Position numbers and translations under genes: made by a program
Notes under the pieces: generated by a model
Databases searched by the model: none
Told to the model about the DNA's origin: nothing
Seen by the model: only the letters and a program-made list of their open reading frames with translations
Origin: Flavobacteriia bacterium
Lineage (GTDB): Bacteria; Bacteroidota; Bacteroidia; Flavobacteriales; Schleiferiaceae
Assembly: GCA_013373425.1 (NCBI GenBank)
Contig: JABXHW010000001.1
Coordinates: forward strand, 1-54,202
Reading direction: 5' to 3'
DNA: 54,202 nucleotides
Shown: positions 1 through 8,278 of the stretch, in pieces
Numbering within the stretch: the stretch's first letter is position 1
Layout of the letters: each line of letters opens with the position of its first letter

Positions 1-55
1 AGCTCACCAGCTCACCAGCTCACCAGCTCACCAGCTCACCAGCTCACCAGCTCAC
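1..55. repeat. octamer tandem repeat (AGCTCACC)n
   Basis: Nearly seven perfect head-to-tail copies of the 8-bp word AGCTCACC run from the window edge, so the array may continue outside. Related words (GCTCACTA, GGTAACCA, GCTCACCA) recur at about 640-688 on the other side of the next gene. No coding potential is visible. Confidence 0.95.
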
Positions 56-129
56 ATTTTTCTCATCTCTCAACTTCCATGTTTCGAAGGAAATACGTAT
101 CTTCTAAGTTCCCTTTAAAACCTAGCAAC

Positions 130-462
130 ATGGATCGAACTACTCGGATATCAAAGAATGTTCTATCACCAGATCAGGTGTACGAGCAAGCTCTTCTCAT
201 CGAGAAAGAAGAGGTGAACGCCCTTAAATTTCCTTCAGAGGAAGTACTGGAAACAGAAGCTGAAATTCGAGCTAGATCTCAAAAGATTCATCGCGCCACT
301 AGCCTTGGAAACCTTGAGAAATACAAGGTGGCTATCGTTTTTGAAGACGACCGAGGCACCAAGAAAATCAGCACGACCATTTGGGCTCAAACTGAGAAGA
401 AAATCCTCCTGAAAGGCGGGATGAGTATACCGGTGCACAGGATTTGGGATGTGGTGATCTGA
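130..462 (+). CDS. small conserved-type hypothetical protein (110 aa)
   Basis: I do not recognise a family. The protein is soluble and charged, with no signal peptide or membrane segment. It has an N-terminal helix rich in Glu/Lys, then a predicted small beta region near the C-terminus (KYKVAIVFEDDRG followed by KKISTTIWAQ and a VHRIWDVVI end) that could be a single small-fold domain. I chose the ATG at 130 because the residues before it (from 79) are low-complexity and basic and merge with the upstream octamer repeat region. It stands alone between two low-complexity blocks and faces the convergent gene ending at 684. Confidence 0.6.
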   Translation: MDRTTRISKNVLSPDQVYEQALLIEKEEVNALKFPSEEVLETEAEIRARSQKIHRATSLGNLEKYKVAIVFEDDRGTKKISTTIWAQTEKKILLKGGMSIPVHRIWDVVI

Positions 463-683
463 GGTGTGGAAGTGGGGACGTAGGAGGTGCCGAGGTGTTG
501 GAGTGTTGAGGAGTTGACGCGTTGGAGTGTTGAAGTGTTGAAGTACGCAGGTGCATTGAATCCGATATCCGCAACCCGTTACCCGTTACCCGTCACTCGC
601 GACTCTAAACTCGTCACTCACTACCAACCACTCCACTAGGTAACCAGCTCACTAGGTAACCAGCTCACTAGCTCACCAGTTCA
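463..683. repeat. degenerate 7-8 bp tandem-repeat spacer
   Basis: This 220-bp spacer holds no gene. It is built of degenerate short words in tandem: GTTGGAGT/GTTGAAGT octamers around 495-545, CCCGTTA heptamers around 575-595, and alternating GCTCACTA / GGTAACCA octamers around 640-688. The period (7-8 bp) is kept while the word changes. Confidence 0.8.
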
Positions 684-1214
684 CTAGAAACTCTCCTCAC
701 TAAAGTCGCCGTCGTAGTCTTCATCTTCCTCCTCGTCATCATCGAAGGCACCACCAAACAGGCCTCCACTTTTGCTAGGAGAATCAGATCCACCAAAGTC
801 TTTGGTAGGTGCTTCTTTTGGTGCATCTCCGAATTCCAGACTCACATTAGGATACTCTACCCCATCTTCAGCTTCGGCATGCTGCACAAACTCTATGAAG
901 AATGTCCACATGTTGAGGTAGTCGTAAACGTAAAGCAAACGATCTCCCGGCTTTGCTAATAAGTCCTCAATGTGGACTTGATTCATAGACGCAGTGTCGG
1001 GATGACCACCCATATCGAGCATAGGAATCTCTTCCCCTTGAGTCCAGTTATCGTCGGTGTGATAGAAGCTTGCCATCTCGCCATCGGCTATTCCAAATGC
1101 CTTGAGAACACTAGCGTGAAGCTCCATGAGTGTATTCTCCGCTTGGATATCAATGTCTCTAAAGATGTCTTCTTCGGTGTCGAGAATTACTCTCAATTTG
1201 TGAATGGCACTCAT
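684..1214 (-). CDS. pRiA4b ORF-3-like protein (176 aa)
   Basis: Similar in pattern to the plasmid pRiA4b ORF-3 / IS1096 TnpR-like passenger family: an N-terminal beta-rich half (HKLRVILDTEEDIFRDIDI), a WTQGEEIPMLDM stretch, and the LAKPGDRLLYVYDYLNMWTF core typical of that family. The C-terminus (about residues 135-176) is a Gly/Ser then Asp/Glu tail, acidic and probably disordered. Cellular function is unknown. Its start codon overlaps the stop of the upstream tRNA nucleotidyltransferase gene by 4 bp (ATGA), so the two are probably translationally coupled. It is the last gene of the 3006-to-684 operon. Confidence 0.8.
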   Translation of the reverse strand: MSAIHKLRVILDTEEDIFRDIDIQAENTLMELHASVLKAFGIADGEMASFYHTDDNWTQGEEIPMLDMGGHPDTASMNQVHIEDLLAKPGDRLLYVYDYLNMWTFFIEFVQHAEAEDGVEYPNVSLEFGDAPKEAPTKDFGGSDSPSKSGGLFGGAFDDDEEEDEDYDGDFSEESF

Positions 1215-2644
1215 TCTTGAATCGCAGGTTTAAGTCCTATTTGTTTTCCTTTCTCTAGCATAAACGCGTGAGCGGAATTAAAATCATTTTCTATTTCGCC
1301 ATCCAGGATGGCTTCGCGAATGGCATCTTTGATGATACCAATCTCTGGCCCAGGAGTAAGGTCAAAAGCCTTCATAATTGTCCCTCCATCAATTGGAGGT
1401 TGCCAATTCCTGAGTCGATCTTTTTCTTCTACTTCAATAAGCTTATCCCGAACCACATCGTAGTTCTTAAGATAGCGTTTCTTTTTGCGTGGATTCTTCG
1501 TGGTAATATCAGCTTCACAAAGCATCATCAACGCTTCAATATCGTCACCTGCGTCGAAAAGCAGTCGACGAACCGCCGAATCCGTAGCCGTTTCCGATAC
1601 AACAGCGATAGGACGTGAACTCATCCGCACGAGTTTCTGCACGAACTTCATCCTATCGTTCATCGGCAGTTTCAATCGCTTGAACAAGCGAGGAATCATC
1701 TTGCTACCCACAAATTCATGACCGTGGAAGGTCCATCCCGCCTTCTGATCGAAGCGTTTGGTGGATGGTTTCCCAATGTCGTGGAGCAACGCAGCCCAAC
1801 GCGCCCATACGTCGTCGGTTTTCATGGCCAAATTATCGACCACCTCCAAAGTGTGCCAAAAATTGTCCTTGTGCGTCTGTCCTTCCACTTCTTCAACACC
1901 CTTCAGCTTCAGGAGTTCTGGAAGAAATTTCTCGAGAAGCCCGGTATTGTGAAGCAAAGTCAAGCCGATGCTTGGCTTGGGAGTCAGCATGATTTTATTG
2001 AACTCATCCATGATGCGTTCTCTGCTGATAATATCCAATCGCTTGGCATTTCTCTCCAGCGCTTCCATGCTCTCTGGCACAATCTTAAACCCGAGTTGTG
2101 CCGCAAAACGCACGGCGCGCATCATTCGAAGCGGGTCGTCAGAATAGGTGATATCTGGGTCGAGCGGAGTACGAATCACGCCTTTTTGCAAATCTTCAAA
2201 CCCGTTGAATGGATCGAGAAGTTCTCCAAATTCATTCTTTGACAATCCAATGGCCAGCGCATTGATGGTGAAATCTCTGCGATTCTGATCGTCGTTCAAC
2301 GTACCATCTTCAACGATGGGTTTACGCGAATCCCGACGATAACTCTCTTTTCTAGCTCCGACGAATTCGATCTCTAGATCACCGTGCTTGACTTGCGCAG
2401 TACCAAAGTTCTTGAATACAGCCAGGCTATTCTTACCTGGGAGTTTTTTGGCGACTGCCTTGGCCACCTCAATTCCAGAACCGATGACTACTACATCTAT
2501 ATCTTTCCCTTTTCCTCTATCGAGAAGTCGGTCGCGAACATACCCACCAATGACATAACACGGAAGCCCGAGGTCATCCGAACACGCACCGATGGTTTTG
2601 AAAATCGGGGTATCTATGAAAGATTGTACTTGATTTTTTCTCAA
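1211..2644 (-). CDS. cca: CCA-adding tRNA nucleotidyltransferase with HD domain
   Basis: Class II polymerase-beta-type tRNA nucleotidyltransferase (477 aa) that builds or repairs the 3'-CCA end of tRNA. Visible are GGYVRD (about residues 33-38), the catalytic DID pair (GKDIDVVVIG, about 48-57), the RRDFTINALA motif (about 123-132), the tRNA-binding domain (DPLRMMRAVRFAAQLGF, about 170-186) and a C-terminal HD phosphohydrolase domain (WARWAALLHDIGKP, about 283-296). The start is TTG: no Met lies before the conserved core, and this TTG overlaps the stop of the upstream membrane-protein gene as TTGA, which suggests coupled translation. Poly(A) polymerase is the only realistic alternative. Second gene of a three-gene minus-strand operon. 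Confidence 0.95.
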   Translation of the reverse strand: MRKNQVQSFIDTPIFKTIGACSDDLGLPCYVIGGYVRDRLLDRGKGKDIDVVVIGSGIEVAKAVAKKLPGKNSLAVFKNFGTAQVKHGDLEIEFVGARKESYRRDSRKPIVEDGTLNDDQNRRDFTINALAIGLSKNEFGELLDPFNGFEDLQKGVIRTPLDPDITYSDDPLRMMRAVRFAAQLGFKIVPESMEALERNAKRLDIISRERIMDEFNKIMLTPKPSIGLTLLHNTGLLEKFLPELLKLKGVEEVEGQTHKDNFWHTLEVVDNLAMKTDDVWARWAALLHDIGKPSTKRFDQKAGWTFHGHEFVGSKMIPRLFKRLKLPMNDRMKFVQKLVRMSSRPIAVVSETATDSAVRRLLFDAGDDIEALMMLCEADITTKNPRKKKRYLKNYDVVRDKLIEVEEKDRLRNWQPPIDGGTIMKAFDLTPGPEIGIIKDAIREAILDGEIENDFNSAHAFMLEKGKQIGLKPAIQE

Positions 2645-3006
2645 AACAGTCCTTCTGGATAAGCTTTACCGGCGTAGACAACGAGCAGAATCATCATCAT
2701 GAGGACGCCATATAAAGCGATGTTTACATTCTTAATCTGACGTTTCAATGTGCGGATCTCATCGGAATCTGACTCATCCATTTCAACAGGGAACATCAGC
2801 GGATATCTCATTAGAGCTTGCCCTCTTAGTGCGCGTTCATCGGCATTTCCGAAATCGAAGGAAATAAGATCAAGTATGCGACCTGGCTTCTTTTTGTTTT
2901 CGGTTCTAATCAACATGAGTTGTAGACCAGCCTTGACAAAGTACAGCGTAATAAGTCCGAGTATTCCAATTAAAAATAGGAATAACACCAAAAACTTGGT
3001 TAGCAT
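2641..3006 (-). CDS. small two-TM membrane protein (121 aa)
   Basis: No family recognised. One N-terminal hydrophobic helix (about residues 4-26), a central polar region rich in charged residues, and a second helix near the C-terminus (about 95-113, NIALYGVLMMMILLVVYAG). Probably an inner-membrane protein with its middle part on one side. It opens the operon with cca and the pRiA4b ORF-3-like gene; its stop overlaps the TTG start of cca by 4 bp. A Bacteroidota promoter lies 35-68 bp upstream. Confidence 0.75.
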   Translation of the reverse strand: MLTKFLVLFLFLIGILGLITLYFVKAGLQLMLIRTENKKKPGRILDLISFDFGNADERALRGQALMRYPLMFPVEMDESDSDEIRTLKRQIKNVNIALYGVLMMMILLVVYAGKAYPEGLF

Positions 3007-3040
3007 AAGCTGAGAATGAAATAATCGTATTGCGGAGGTG

Positions 3041-3074
3041 CAAAGGTACGAATTTGGACGACCTTATTCACCAA
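3041..3074 (-). promoter_or_regulatory. Bacteroidota-type promoter for membrane protein-cca operon
   Basis: On the minus strand, TACCTTTG (3048-3041) is a perfect TAnnTTTG -7 element, with TTG (3074-3072) 23 nt upstream as the -33 element. The predicted transcript starts near 3035, giving a leader of about 29 nt. Confidence 0.5.
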
Positions 3075-3098
3075 CAGGAGCCTGCGGAATTACAGGGA

Positions 3099-3893
3099 TT
3101 AATCTCTGCGAATTTTGAATATTTTATCCACCTTCTTAGTTGCACCTTTTTCTTCCTGACGCATCAACCAGATCTTATAGTATCGGGCTTTGACACCGTA
3201 GGCTTGAAGGCTTGCAATGATAAAGCCTGGAAGGCCGTCTCTAAATCCGCCTTTGGCAACGTAATGCTTCCAAAATCGGAATGCTGGCTTTACCCACAGG
3301 TGCCAGAAGGTAATGCGTCCCGTTTTTGGGGCATAATCCAACGCCTGCCATTGTGCATAGCGATTGAGTTTTCTTACGAAGGCATCGTAGGAAACATAGG
3401 TGTTGTGTATAATCTTGTGCTTGCACCAGCCCACTGTTCCTTCGGCAATCACTTCAGCATGCACGTGCTTTTCTTCATACCGACATCTGTCGCGATGGAA
3501 GAGACGGATTACTTTATCGCCTTTCCAGCTGTGCTTGATATGGTGACCGAGAAAATAATTATCACGGTACATCCAATAGCCATCGTGCTTCGGACCTTCT
3601 TTCAAGATTTGTTGAACCTCTTCTGCGAGTTCCGGGGTGATACGTTCGTCAGCATCAAGTAAGAGGATCCACTCGTGTGTAGCTTGTGGAATCGCCCAGT
3701 TCTTCTGATTGGCAGAATTGCCATACTCACGCTGAATAATGCGCACATCGTGTTGCTTGGCGCGCTCCATGGTTCGGTCGGTTGAGAAGCTATCGACAAT
3801 CAGGACCTCATCGGCAAAACTGACCGAATCTATCGCAGCGTCAATATTCTGTTCTTCATTCCCCGTTGGAATAATGGCAGTCAGCTTGAGCAT
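3099..3893 (-). CDS. family 2 glycosyltransferase (WaaE/KdtX-like)
   Basis: GT-A glycosyltransferase of about 264 aa, probably acting on the lipopolysaccharide core or another envelope glycan from the cytoplasmic face. It begins LKLTAIIPTGNEEQNIDAAI, has VDSFSTDRT, and LLLDADERI, which supplies the DXD-like metal site (about residue 90). The C-terminal half has WKGDKVIRLFHR and HVHAEV, as in the WaaE group. The ATG at 3893 is preferred: the longer ORF (to 3998) adds 35 basic residues and runs into dapD, while this start leaves a 14-bp gap after the dapD stop. Acceptor sugar cannot be told from sequence. Confidence 0.85.
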   Translation of the reverse strand: MLKLTAIIPTGNEEQNIDAAIDSVSFADEVLIVDSFSTDRTMERAKQHDVRIIQREYGNSANQKNWAIPQATHEWILLLDADERITPELAEEVQQILKEGPKHDGYWMYRDNYFLGHHIKHSWKGDKVIRLFHRDRCRYEEKHVHAEVIAEGTVGWCKHKIIHNTYVSYDAFVRKLNRYAQWQALDYAPKTGRITFWHLWVKPAFRFWKHYVAKGGFRDGLPGFIIASLQAYGVKARYYKIWLMRQEEKGATKKVDKIFKIRRD

Positions 3894-3907
3894 GGCAATT
3901 GTTCTTT

Positions 3908-4735
3908 TTATACGGCTACGTTGTACTCGCGAAGCGCGTCGTTCAACGAAGTTTTCAAGTTGGTGCTCGGTTTTCTCTTTCCGATAATCAGTGCGCAAGG
4001 TACTTGATATTCACCAGCAGGGAATTTCTTAGTAGTGGTACCCGGGATCACTACAGAGCGAGCGGGAACTCGACCACGAATTTCAACCGGTTCATCGCCA
4101 GTAACATCAATGATGCGTGTTGAAGCAGTAAGCACTACGTTGGCGCCTAGTACAGCCTCTTTCTCAACGTGAACACCTTCTACAACGATACATCTAGACC
4201 CGATAAAGCAATCGTCTTCAATAATGACAGGAGACGCCTGAACAGGCTCGAGAACTCCACCGATACCTACGCCACCGCTGAGGTGAACGTTCTTGCCGAT
4301 TTGCGCACACGATCCAACCGTTGCCCACGTATCGACCATCGTGCCTGCATCTACATAGGCTCCGATGTTCACGTAAGAAGGCATCATGATAACCCCTTTG
4401 GAAACATATGAACCGTAGCGAGCAATAGCATGTGGAACCACACGTACCCCTTTCTCAGCGTAATCTGATTTTAAGGCAATCTTGTCGTGAAATTCAAACG
4501 GACCCACCTCAATGGTTTCCATTTTCTGAATAGGGAAGTAGAGGATAACCGCTTTTTTCACCCATTCATTGACTACCCATCCATCTCCAGATGGCGCAGC
4601 ACAGCGCAATTCGCCACCGTCGAGCTTTGCCACCACTTCGCGAATGGCGTTTTGGGTTTCTGTATTTTCTAGGAGGGAACGATCGTCCCACGCCTTTTCT
4701 ATGATCGGTTGGAGTGATTCACTCATCAGACTCAA
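3908..4735 (-). CDS. dapD: 2,3,4,5-tetrahydropyridine-2,6-dicarboxylate N-succinyltransferase
   Basis: Catalyses the succinyl-CoA-dependent acylation of tetrahydrodipicolinate in the lysine/meso-diaminopimelate pathway, in the cytoplasm as a trimer. Length (275 aa) matches the family. Left-handed beta-helix hexapeptide repeats cover about residues 100-240 (for example VNIGAYVDAGTMVDTWATVG, then GVGIGGVLEP), preceded by an alpha-helical N-terminal domain and followed by the VVIPGTT and PCALIIGKR C-terminal region. A second ATG at 4726 (SESLQPII) is an equally good start. A TATCTTTG -7 element lies at 4760-4753 on the minus strand. Probably co-transcribed with the glycosyltransferase 14 bp downstream. 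Confidence 0.97.
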   Translation of the reverse strand: MSLMSESLQPIIEKAWDDRSLLENTETQNAIREVVAKLDGGELRCAAPSGDGWVVNEWVKKAVILYFPIQKMETIEVGPFEFHDKIALKSDYAEKGVRVVPHAIARYGSYVSKGVIMMPSYVNIGAYVDAGTMVDTWATVGSCAQIGKNVHLSGGVGIGGVLEPVQASPVIIEDDCFIGSRCIVVEGVHVEKEAVLGANVVLTASTRIIDVTGDEPVEIRGRVPARSVVIPGTTTKKFPAGEYQVPCALIIGKRKPSTNLKTSLNDALREYNVAV

Positions 4736-4752
4736 AATTCAGAATTGAAGGG

Positions 4753-4760
4753 CAAAGATA
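4753..4760 (-). promoter_or_regulatory. -7 promoter element for dapD
   Basis: TATCTTTG on the minus strand fits TAnnTTTG and lies 17 nt before the dapD start at 4735. I see no good TTG at the expected -33 distance. Confidence 0.4.
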
Positions 4761-4767
4761 GTTAGCT

Positions 4768-5196
4768 TCAGAGGAAAGACGGTCCTGAATTCCTATCCAT
4801 ATATGCTTGGAGGATTAGAACGGCGGATATTTGATCGACCATTCCCTTTTCGCGGCGCTTCATCTTCTTCATCCCTCCAGCAATCATCGCCTTTTGGGCC
4901 ATAGAACTTGTGAAGCGCTCATCTTGCCTTTCCATCTTCAACTCCGGCAGTGCCTTTTGCGTCTTCTTCATCCACGATTGAATGAAGCCTTCCACATCGG
5001 ATGGGACTCCGTGCATTCGCTTTGGCTCACCGATAACTAAGCACTCCGGATTTTCCCTTTGAACGTAGTCTTTCAGCCAGTTCAACAAATCTTTCGTCTC
5101 CACATATCCCACTGCTTCAGCAATGATTTGCATGGGGTCGGTTTCAGCAATTCCGGTACGTTTAGTGCCGATGTCGAATGCGAGAATTTTAGGCAT
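4768..5196 (-). CDS. ruvX: RuvX/YqgF Holliday-junction resolvase-like nuclease
   Basis: RNase H-fold protein (142 aa, family-typical length) linked to 16S rRNA 5'-end maturation and described as a putative Holliday junction resolvase. Seen: ILAFDIGTKRTGIA at the N-terminus (first catalytic Asp), LVIGEPKRMHG (about 53-63), ERFTSS (about 94-99), and the C-terminal VDQISAVLILQAYMD with its conserved Asp. The -7 element TACCTTTG sits only 4 nt before the ATG, so the transcript is probably leaderless. Transcribed away from the secreted-protein gene at 5456. Confidence 0.93.
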   Translation of the reverse strand: MPKILAFDIGTKRTGIAETDPMQIIAEAVGYVETKDLLNWLKDYVQRENPECLVIGEPKRMHGVPSDVEGFIQSWMKKTQKALPELKMERQDERFTSSMAQKAMIAGGMKKMKRREKGMVDQISAVLILQAYMDRNSGPSFL

Positions 5197-5200
5197 AGAG

Positions 5201-5208
5201 CAAAGGTA
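5201..5208 (-). promoter_or_regulatory. -7 element giving a leaderless ruvX transcript
   Basis: Minus-strand TACCTTTG (perfect TAnnTTTG) ends 4 nt upstream of the ruvX ATG. With a start site 5-7 nt downstream of the element, transcription would begin at or beside the A of the start codon. Confidence 0.45.
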
Positions 5209-5215
5209 GGGAGAG

Positions 5216-5330
5216 TTAGGTTAATAGACAGATAGACTGTTAGACTGATGGACTGTTAGATTTTTAGAGGATTGGACTTGGGAGGATTGGAGAACTGGAG
5301 AACTGGAGGGCTGGAATGACCCGTTGGTCC
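5216..5330. repeat. degenerate octamer block (inverted partner of 7040-7105)
   Basis: Octamers TAGACTGT, TAGACTGA, TGGACTGT, TAGATTTT run in register from 5233 to 5264, followed by GGAGAACT repeats near 5288-5310. The 28-nt segment 5233-5260 is the reverse complement, at about 24 of 28 positions, of 7052-7079 beyond the next gene. Confidence 0.75.
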
Positions 5331-5455
5331 ATCCTGATTTTGGTTGAAAGGTATATGAAGCGGGATAAGTATCTAGGGGTGTGGAATAATCACCCTTGGA
5401 AGCAGGGCGAACACATAGTAAATTTGGAGTTTCCTATCATATCTCTGAAGCTCTT

Positions 5456-6988
5456 ATGCGCAATTCATCTCTTTCCATTCTTCTAGTCTTTTTTTGCCTG
5501 CCAATCAGTTTGTTTGCTCAATCTGATGTTTGGCTTTCAGTTGAGTCGCAAAATGGCCCCGAACTAGAAATGGGGAATCGGCCTTTTGGATCTTGGCCAG
5601 AGATTATAGGGAGTGTGGACAATCATTTATTAATCATGATAGTCGAAGCAACTCACTTTTTTGAACCTAAACGTAAGATTATCAAGCGAAGCTTGTCAAC
5701 AGGCGAAGAGCTTTTTCGGGCAGAAATAGAGACTGAATGGTTCAGGGGAAGAAAGATTATTTACGAAGATTTCCTGGTAAGTGAGGGTGATGTGCATCTC
5801 ATTTATAGAACTGAAAGAGTTAGAAATGATTCCCTTTACCTAATTAGTGTTAGAGTAGATAGCTCGGGAACCATTCATCCTCCCAGAGTGTTATTAGCTT
5901 CATATCTTGAATCAAAGTGGGGTAACGACAATATAGAACTTGCTTGGACTGATGACAAAAGCTCACTTTCAATTCTTGCTGTTACCAAAGACTGGGAATT
6001 TGGAAAGACAATTTTTACAAGAAGAGTATTTAACTCAAGACTCGAGCCGGTTGAAACAGTTGCTTACTTGATTAATTTCGAGTTTAATAAGATATCGACT
6101 TCCAGTTCTCTGTTCACGTTCAATAATCATTATGTTCTGGTAAATTCTTATGGAGAGGACACTGCTTCATATATTGTTGAAGTGGGCTCTAATCGAGCGA
6201 GATTGAGAGAGGTAAGAGCGAAATACGATAATTCTTTTAATGCTAATCTGTTTGAATCAGATGGACAGATTTATCTCTGTCATTTGGTCTTTGAAGATAA
6301 TCGGAGCAATAGTGTCACGAGATATTGTGCGTCCACTGTAGATATGGATTTTGGACAAACATGGGTGACGGATTTCAACATTGAAGATTCAAGTGTTGGC
6401 GAATATTTGCCCTATAAATATGGATATTGTTCTATCAAGAGTATTCTTGATCACCCAGATGGAGGTTATATTGTCACGTTACATCATAACAAGAAAGCAG
6501 AGTATTATACTTACGACCGCGACTATCTCGTGATGAGTATCGGGCCAACTGGTAGTATTCATTGGGTAAATTATATCCCTGCTAACTTGAGATATGCTAA
6601 CCATGACGGGGGACAAAACTTTTCCAGTTTCTCTTCCTCGGGTGATTATATAACTTTTACGTCTACGGAACCAGGACAAGCATCTATGTGGAGTCAGGGT
6701 GATTTAGATAGTAGAGCCTATGGCAATGAAGTCATTGTGGCTACTAATATTAGCGATGATGGAGAGATTGAGTTTAGGGATGCATATGTTACTGAAGAAG
6801 CCCCTATAGAACCCTTTTTAAAGAATCTTTGGCCAATTGTCTCAGATGGTGAACGCCATGAATTCTATAGTTTTCAGGAAACATCAAGACGTGGTTTTTC
6901 ACTTGTAAAATTGACAATCTATGGACTTCCTTCTGATTATCAGGTTCCAAGGTTTATCAGACACAGATATGGGTTTCAGTATAGGTAG
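5456..6988 (+). CDS. secreted hypothetical protein (510 aa)
   Basis: Start at ATG 5456 gives a clear signal peptide (RNSSLSILLVFFCLPISLFAQ, cleavage after FAQ at about residue 22). The mature part is about 490 residues of beta-rich sequence with many Asp/Asn/Ser and recurring D(D/G)(K/G)-type turns, suggesting a beta-propeller-like or repeat surface protein, but I recognise no named domain and no type IX sorting domain at the C-terminus. The reading frame is visibly richer in A+T than its neighbours, and the gene lies between two inverted octamer blocks, so recent acquisition is possible. No partner gene is adjacent on the same strand. Confidence 0.7.
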   Translation: MRNSSLSILLVFFCLPISLFAQSDVWLSVESQNGPELEMGNRPFGSWPEIIGSVDNHLLIMIVEATHFFEPKRKIIKRSLSTGEELFRAEIETEWFRGRKIIYEDFLVSEGDVHLIYRTERVRNDSLYLISVRVDSSGTIHPPRVLLASYLESKWGNDNIELAWTDDKSSLSILAVTKDWEFGKTIFTRRVFNSRLEPVETVAYLINFEFNKISTSSSLFTFNNHYVLVNSYGEDTASYIVEVGSNRARLREVRAKYDNSFNANLFESDGQIYLCHLVFEDNRSNSVTRYCASTVDMDFGQTWVTDFNIEDSSVGEYLPYKYGYCSIKSILDHPDGGYIVTLHHNKKAEYYTYDRDYLVMSIGPTGSIHWVNYIPANLRYANHDGGQNFSSFSSSGDYITFTSTEPGQASMWSQGDLDSRAYGNEVIVATNISDDGEIEFRDAYVTEEAPIEPFLKNLWPIVSDGERHEFYSFQETSRRGFSLVKLTIYGLPSDYQVPRFIRHRYGFQYR

Positions 6989-7039
6989 TAATGAACCGTG
7001 AACGCTATATTTCCAGTTGTCCATCAGTCCAGTATTCCA

Positions 7040-7105
7040 TGACTCTATTAGTCTAACATTCCATTAGTCTGATAGTCTATCAATCTAATAGTCTATTAAT
7101 CTTTT
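7040..7105. repeat. degenerate octamer block (inverted partner of 5216-5330)
   Basis: Words CTATTAGT, CTAACATT, CCATTAGT, CTGATAGT, CTATCAAT, CTAATAGT, CTATTAAT follow one another with an 8-bp period, ending just before the def promoter. 7052-7079 is nearly the reverse complement of 5233-5260. Confidence 0.75.
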
Positions 7106-7120
7106 ACTCTCCCAGTTTCA

Positions 7121-7128
7121 TACCTTTG
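7121..7128 (+). promoter_or_regulatory. -7 promoter element for def
   Basis: TACCTTTG is a perfect TAnnTTTG -7 element 21 nt before the def ATG; the -33 position lies in the octamer block and has no clear TTG. The in-frame ATG at 7126 falls inside this element, supporting the ATG at 7150 as the true start. Confidence 0.45.
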
Positions 7129-7149
7129 CCGTCTAATTCGAAAAAAGAT

Positions 7150-7722
7150 ATGATTCTACCCATCGTTGCATACGGAGATCCCGTCTTAAAGAAGAGAGGA
7201 AAGGACATCGAAAAGGGTGATGCCGATCTTCCGAAGTTGATTGAAGACATGTGGGAGACCATGTACAATGCGCATGGAGTGGGCCTTGCAGCTCCTCAGG
7301 TGGGTAAGTCGCTTCGCCTCTTTGTAGTAGACGCTAGTCCGTTTGCAGAGGAGCAAGATCCGGATTATGAGATGCTCAAAGACTTCAAGAAGGTCTTTGT
7401 AAATCCTCAGATTCTCGATGAAAGTGGTGATGAATGGGCATTTTCGGAGGGGTGTTTATCCATCCCAGATATTCATGAAGATGTTTTCAGAAATGAAACG
7501 CTTCGCATTCGCTACTTCGATGAGAATTGGGAGGAGCATGAAGAGGAGCTGACAGGTTTGGCAGCACGAGTGGTACAACACGAGTACGATCACATCGAAG
7601 GAATCCTATTCGTTGAGCATTTATCACCGTTGAGACGACGATTCCTCAAGGGTAAATTGATGAATATCACAAAGGGTAAGGTGAATACGAGCTATCGTAT
7701 GCGCTTCCCAAAGAAGAAGTAA
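7150..7722 (+). CDS. def: peptide deformylase
   Basis: Metalloprotease (190 aa) that removes the formyl group from the N-terminal Met of new proteins. All three family motifs are present: GVGLAAPQVG (motif I, about residues 45-54), EGCLSIP (motif II with the metal-binding Cys, about 105-111) and QHEYDHIEG (motif III with the two metal His, about 146-154). Start at 7150 places MILPIVAYGDPVL at the N-terminus, as usual in the family. Followed after 2 bp by a TPR lipoprotein and then DUF5606, ending at a strong terminator, so it heads a three-gene operon. Confidence 0.97.
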   Translation: MILPIVAYGDPVLKKRGKDIEKGDADLPKLIEDMWETMYNAHGVGLAAPQVGKSLRLFVVDASPFAEEQDPDYEMLKDFKKVFVNPQILDESGDEWAFSEGCLSIPDIHEDVFRNETLRIRYFDENWEEHEEELTGLAARVVQHEYDHIEGILFVEHLSPLRRRFLKGKLMNITKGKVNTSYRMRFPKKK

Positions 7723-7724
7723 AA

Positions 7725-8258
7725 ATGAAAAAGTTCGCACTGTTGATTTTGTCGGGATTAGTGCTCGCATCTTGCGATTACACTGACCCTAAACCGGTTG
7801 ACCATCACGCGGAAATGGGCGCTAGAGTGGATTCTCTTGCCGCTATTGTAATGTCGAACGATTCTGTAATCGACGTTCAATTAGCCGAGAACCTCGAGCA
7901 TGCCTACAAAGACTTCAACAAGGCCTTTCCAGAAGATTCACTCGTCGTATGGAATACCTTCAATCTAGGAGTTCTTTATTCTGGACTACCTGGAAAGGAG
8001 TACTTCGCCATTGAGCAGTTTGCCATTGTCTACGATGATTATCGCGACCATCCATTGGCGCCTCAGGCTTTGTACAACATGGGAATCATGTTCGACACCC
8101 GCAACGATAAGGAGAAAGCGGCAATGACTTTTCAAGAGTTTGTAAATCAATATCCTGAGCATGACTGGGCAGAAGCTGCTCGTGCAATGGTGGAATTGAA
8201 TGCGGATAGCGTAGATTTGGAGGCGCAAGTTGACCAATGGTTACAACAAGCTCAATAA
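7725..8258 (+). CDS. TPR-containing lipoprotein (177 aa)
   Basis: A lipoprotein signal peptide ends in the lipobox LASC (Cys about residue 17). The mature protein contains TPR-like helices (WNTFNLGVLYSGL, then APQALYNMGIMFDTRNDKEKAAMTFQEFVNQYPEHDWAEAARAM) of the YbgF/BamD style, so it is likely an envelope scaffold on the inner leaflet of the outer membrane. It begins 2 bp after def and overlaps the ORF extension of the DUF5606 gene, whose preferred start lies 20 bp downstream. Specific partner unknown. Confidence 0.8.
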   Translation: MKKFALLILSGLVLASCDYTDPKPVDHHAEMGARVDSLAAIVMSNDSVIDVQLAENLEHAYKDFNKAFPEDSLVVWNTFNLGVLYSGLPGKEYFAIEQFAIVYDDYRDHPLAPQALYNMGIMFDTRNDKEKAAMTFQEFVNQYPEHDWAEAARAMVELNADSVDLEAQVDQWLQQAQ

Positions 8259-8278
8259 CAGAAACACTTATACATCGA

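Noticed and set aside
1718-2242. 174-aa plus-strand ORF opposite cca
   Set aside because: It lies wholly inside a well-supported tRNA nucleotidyltransferase gene on the other strand and has no promoter or domain.
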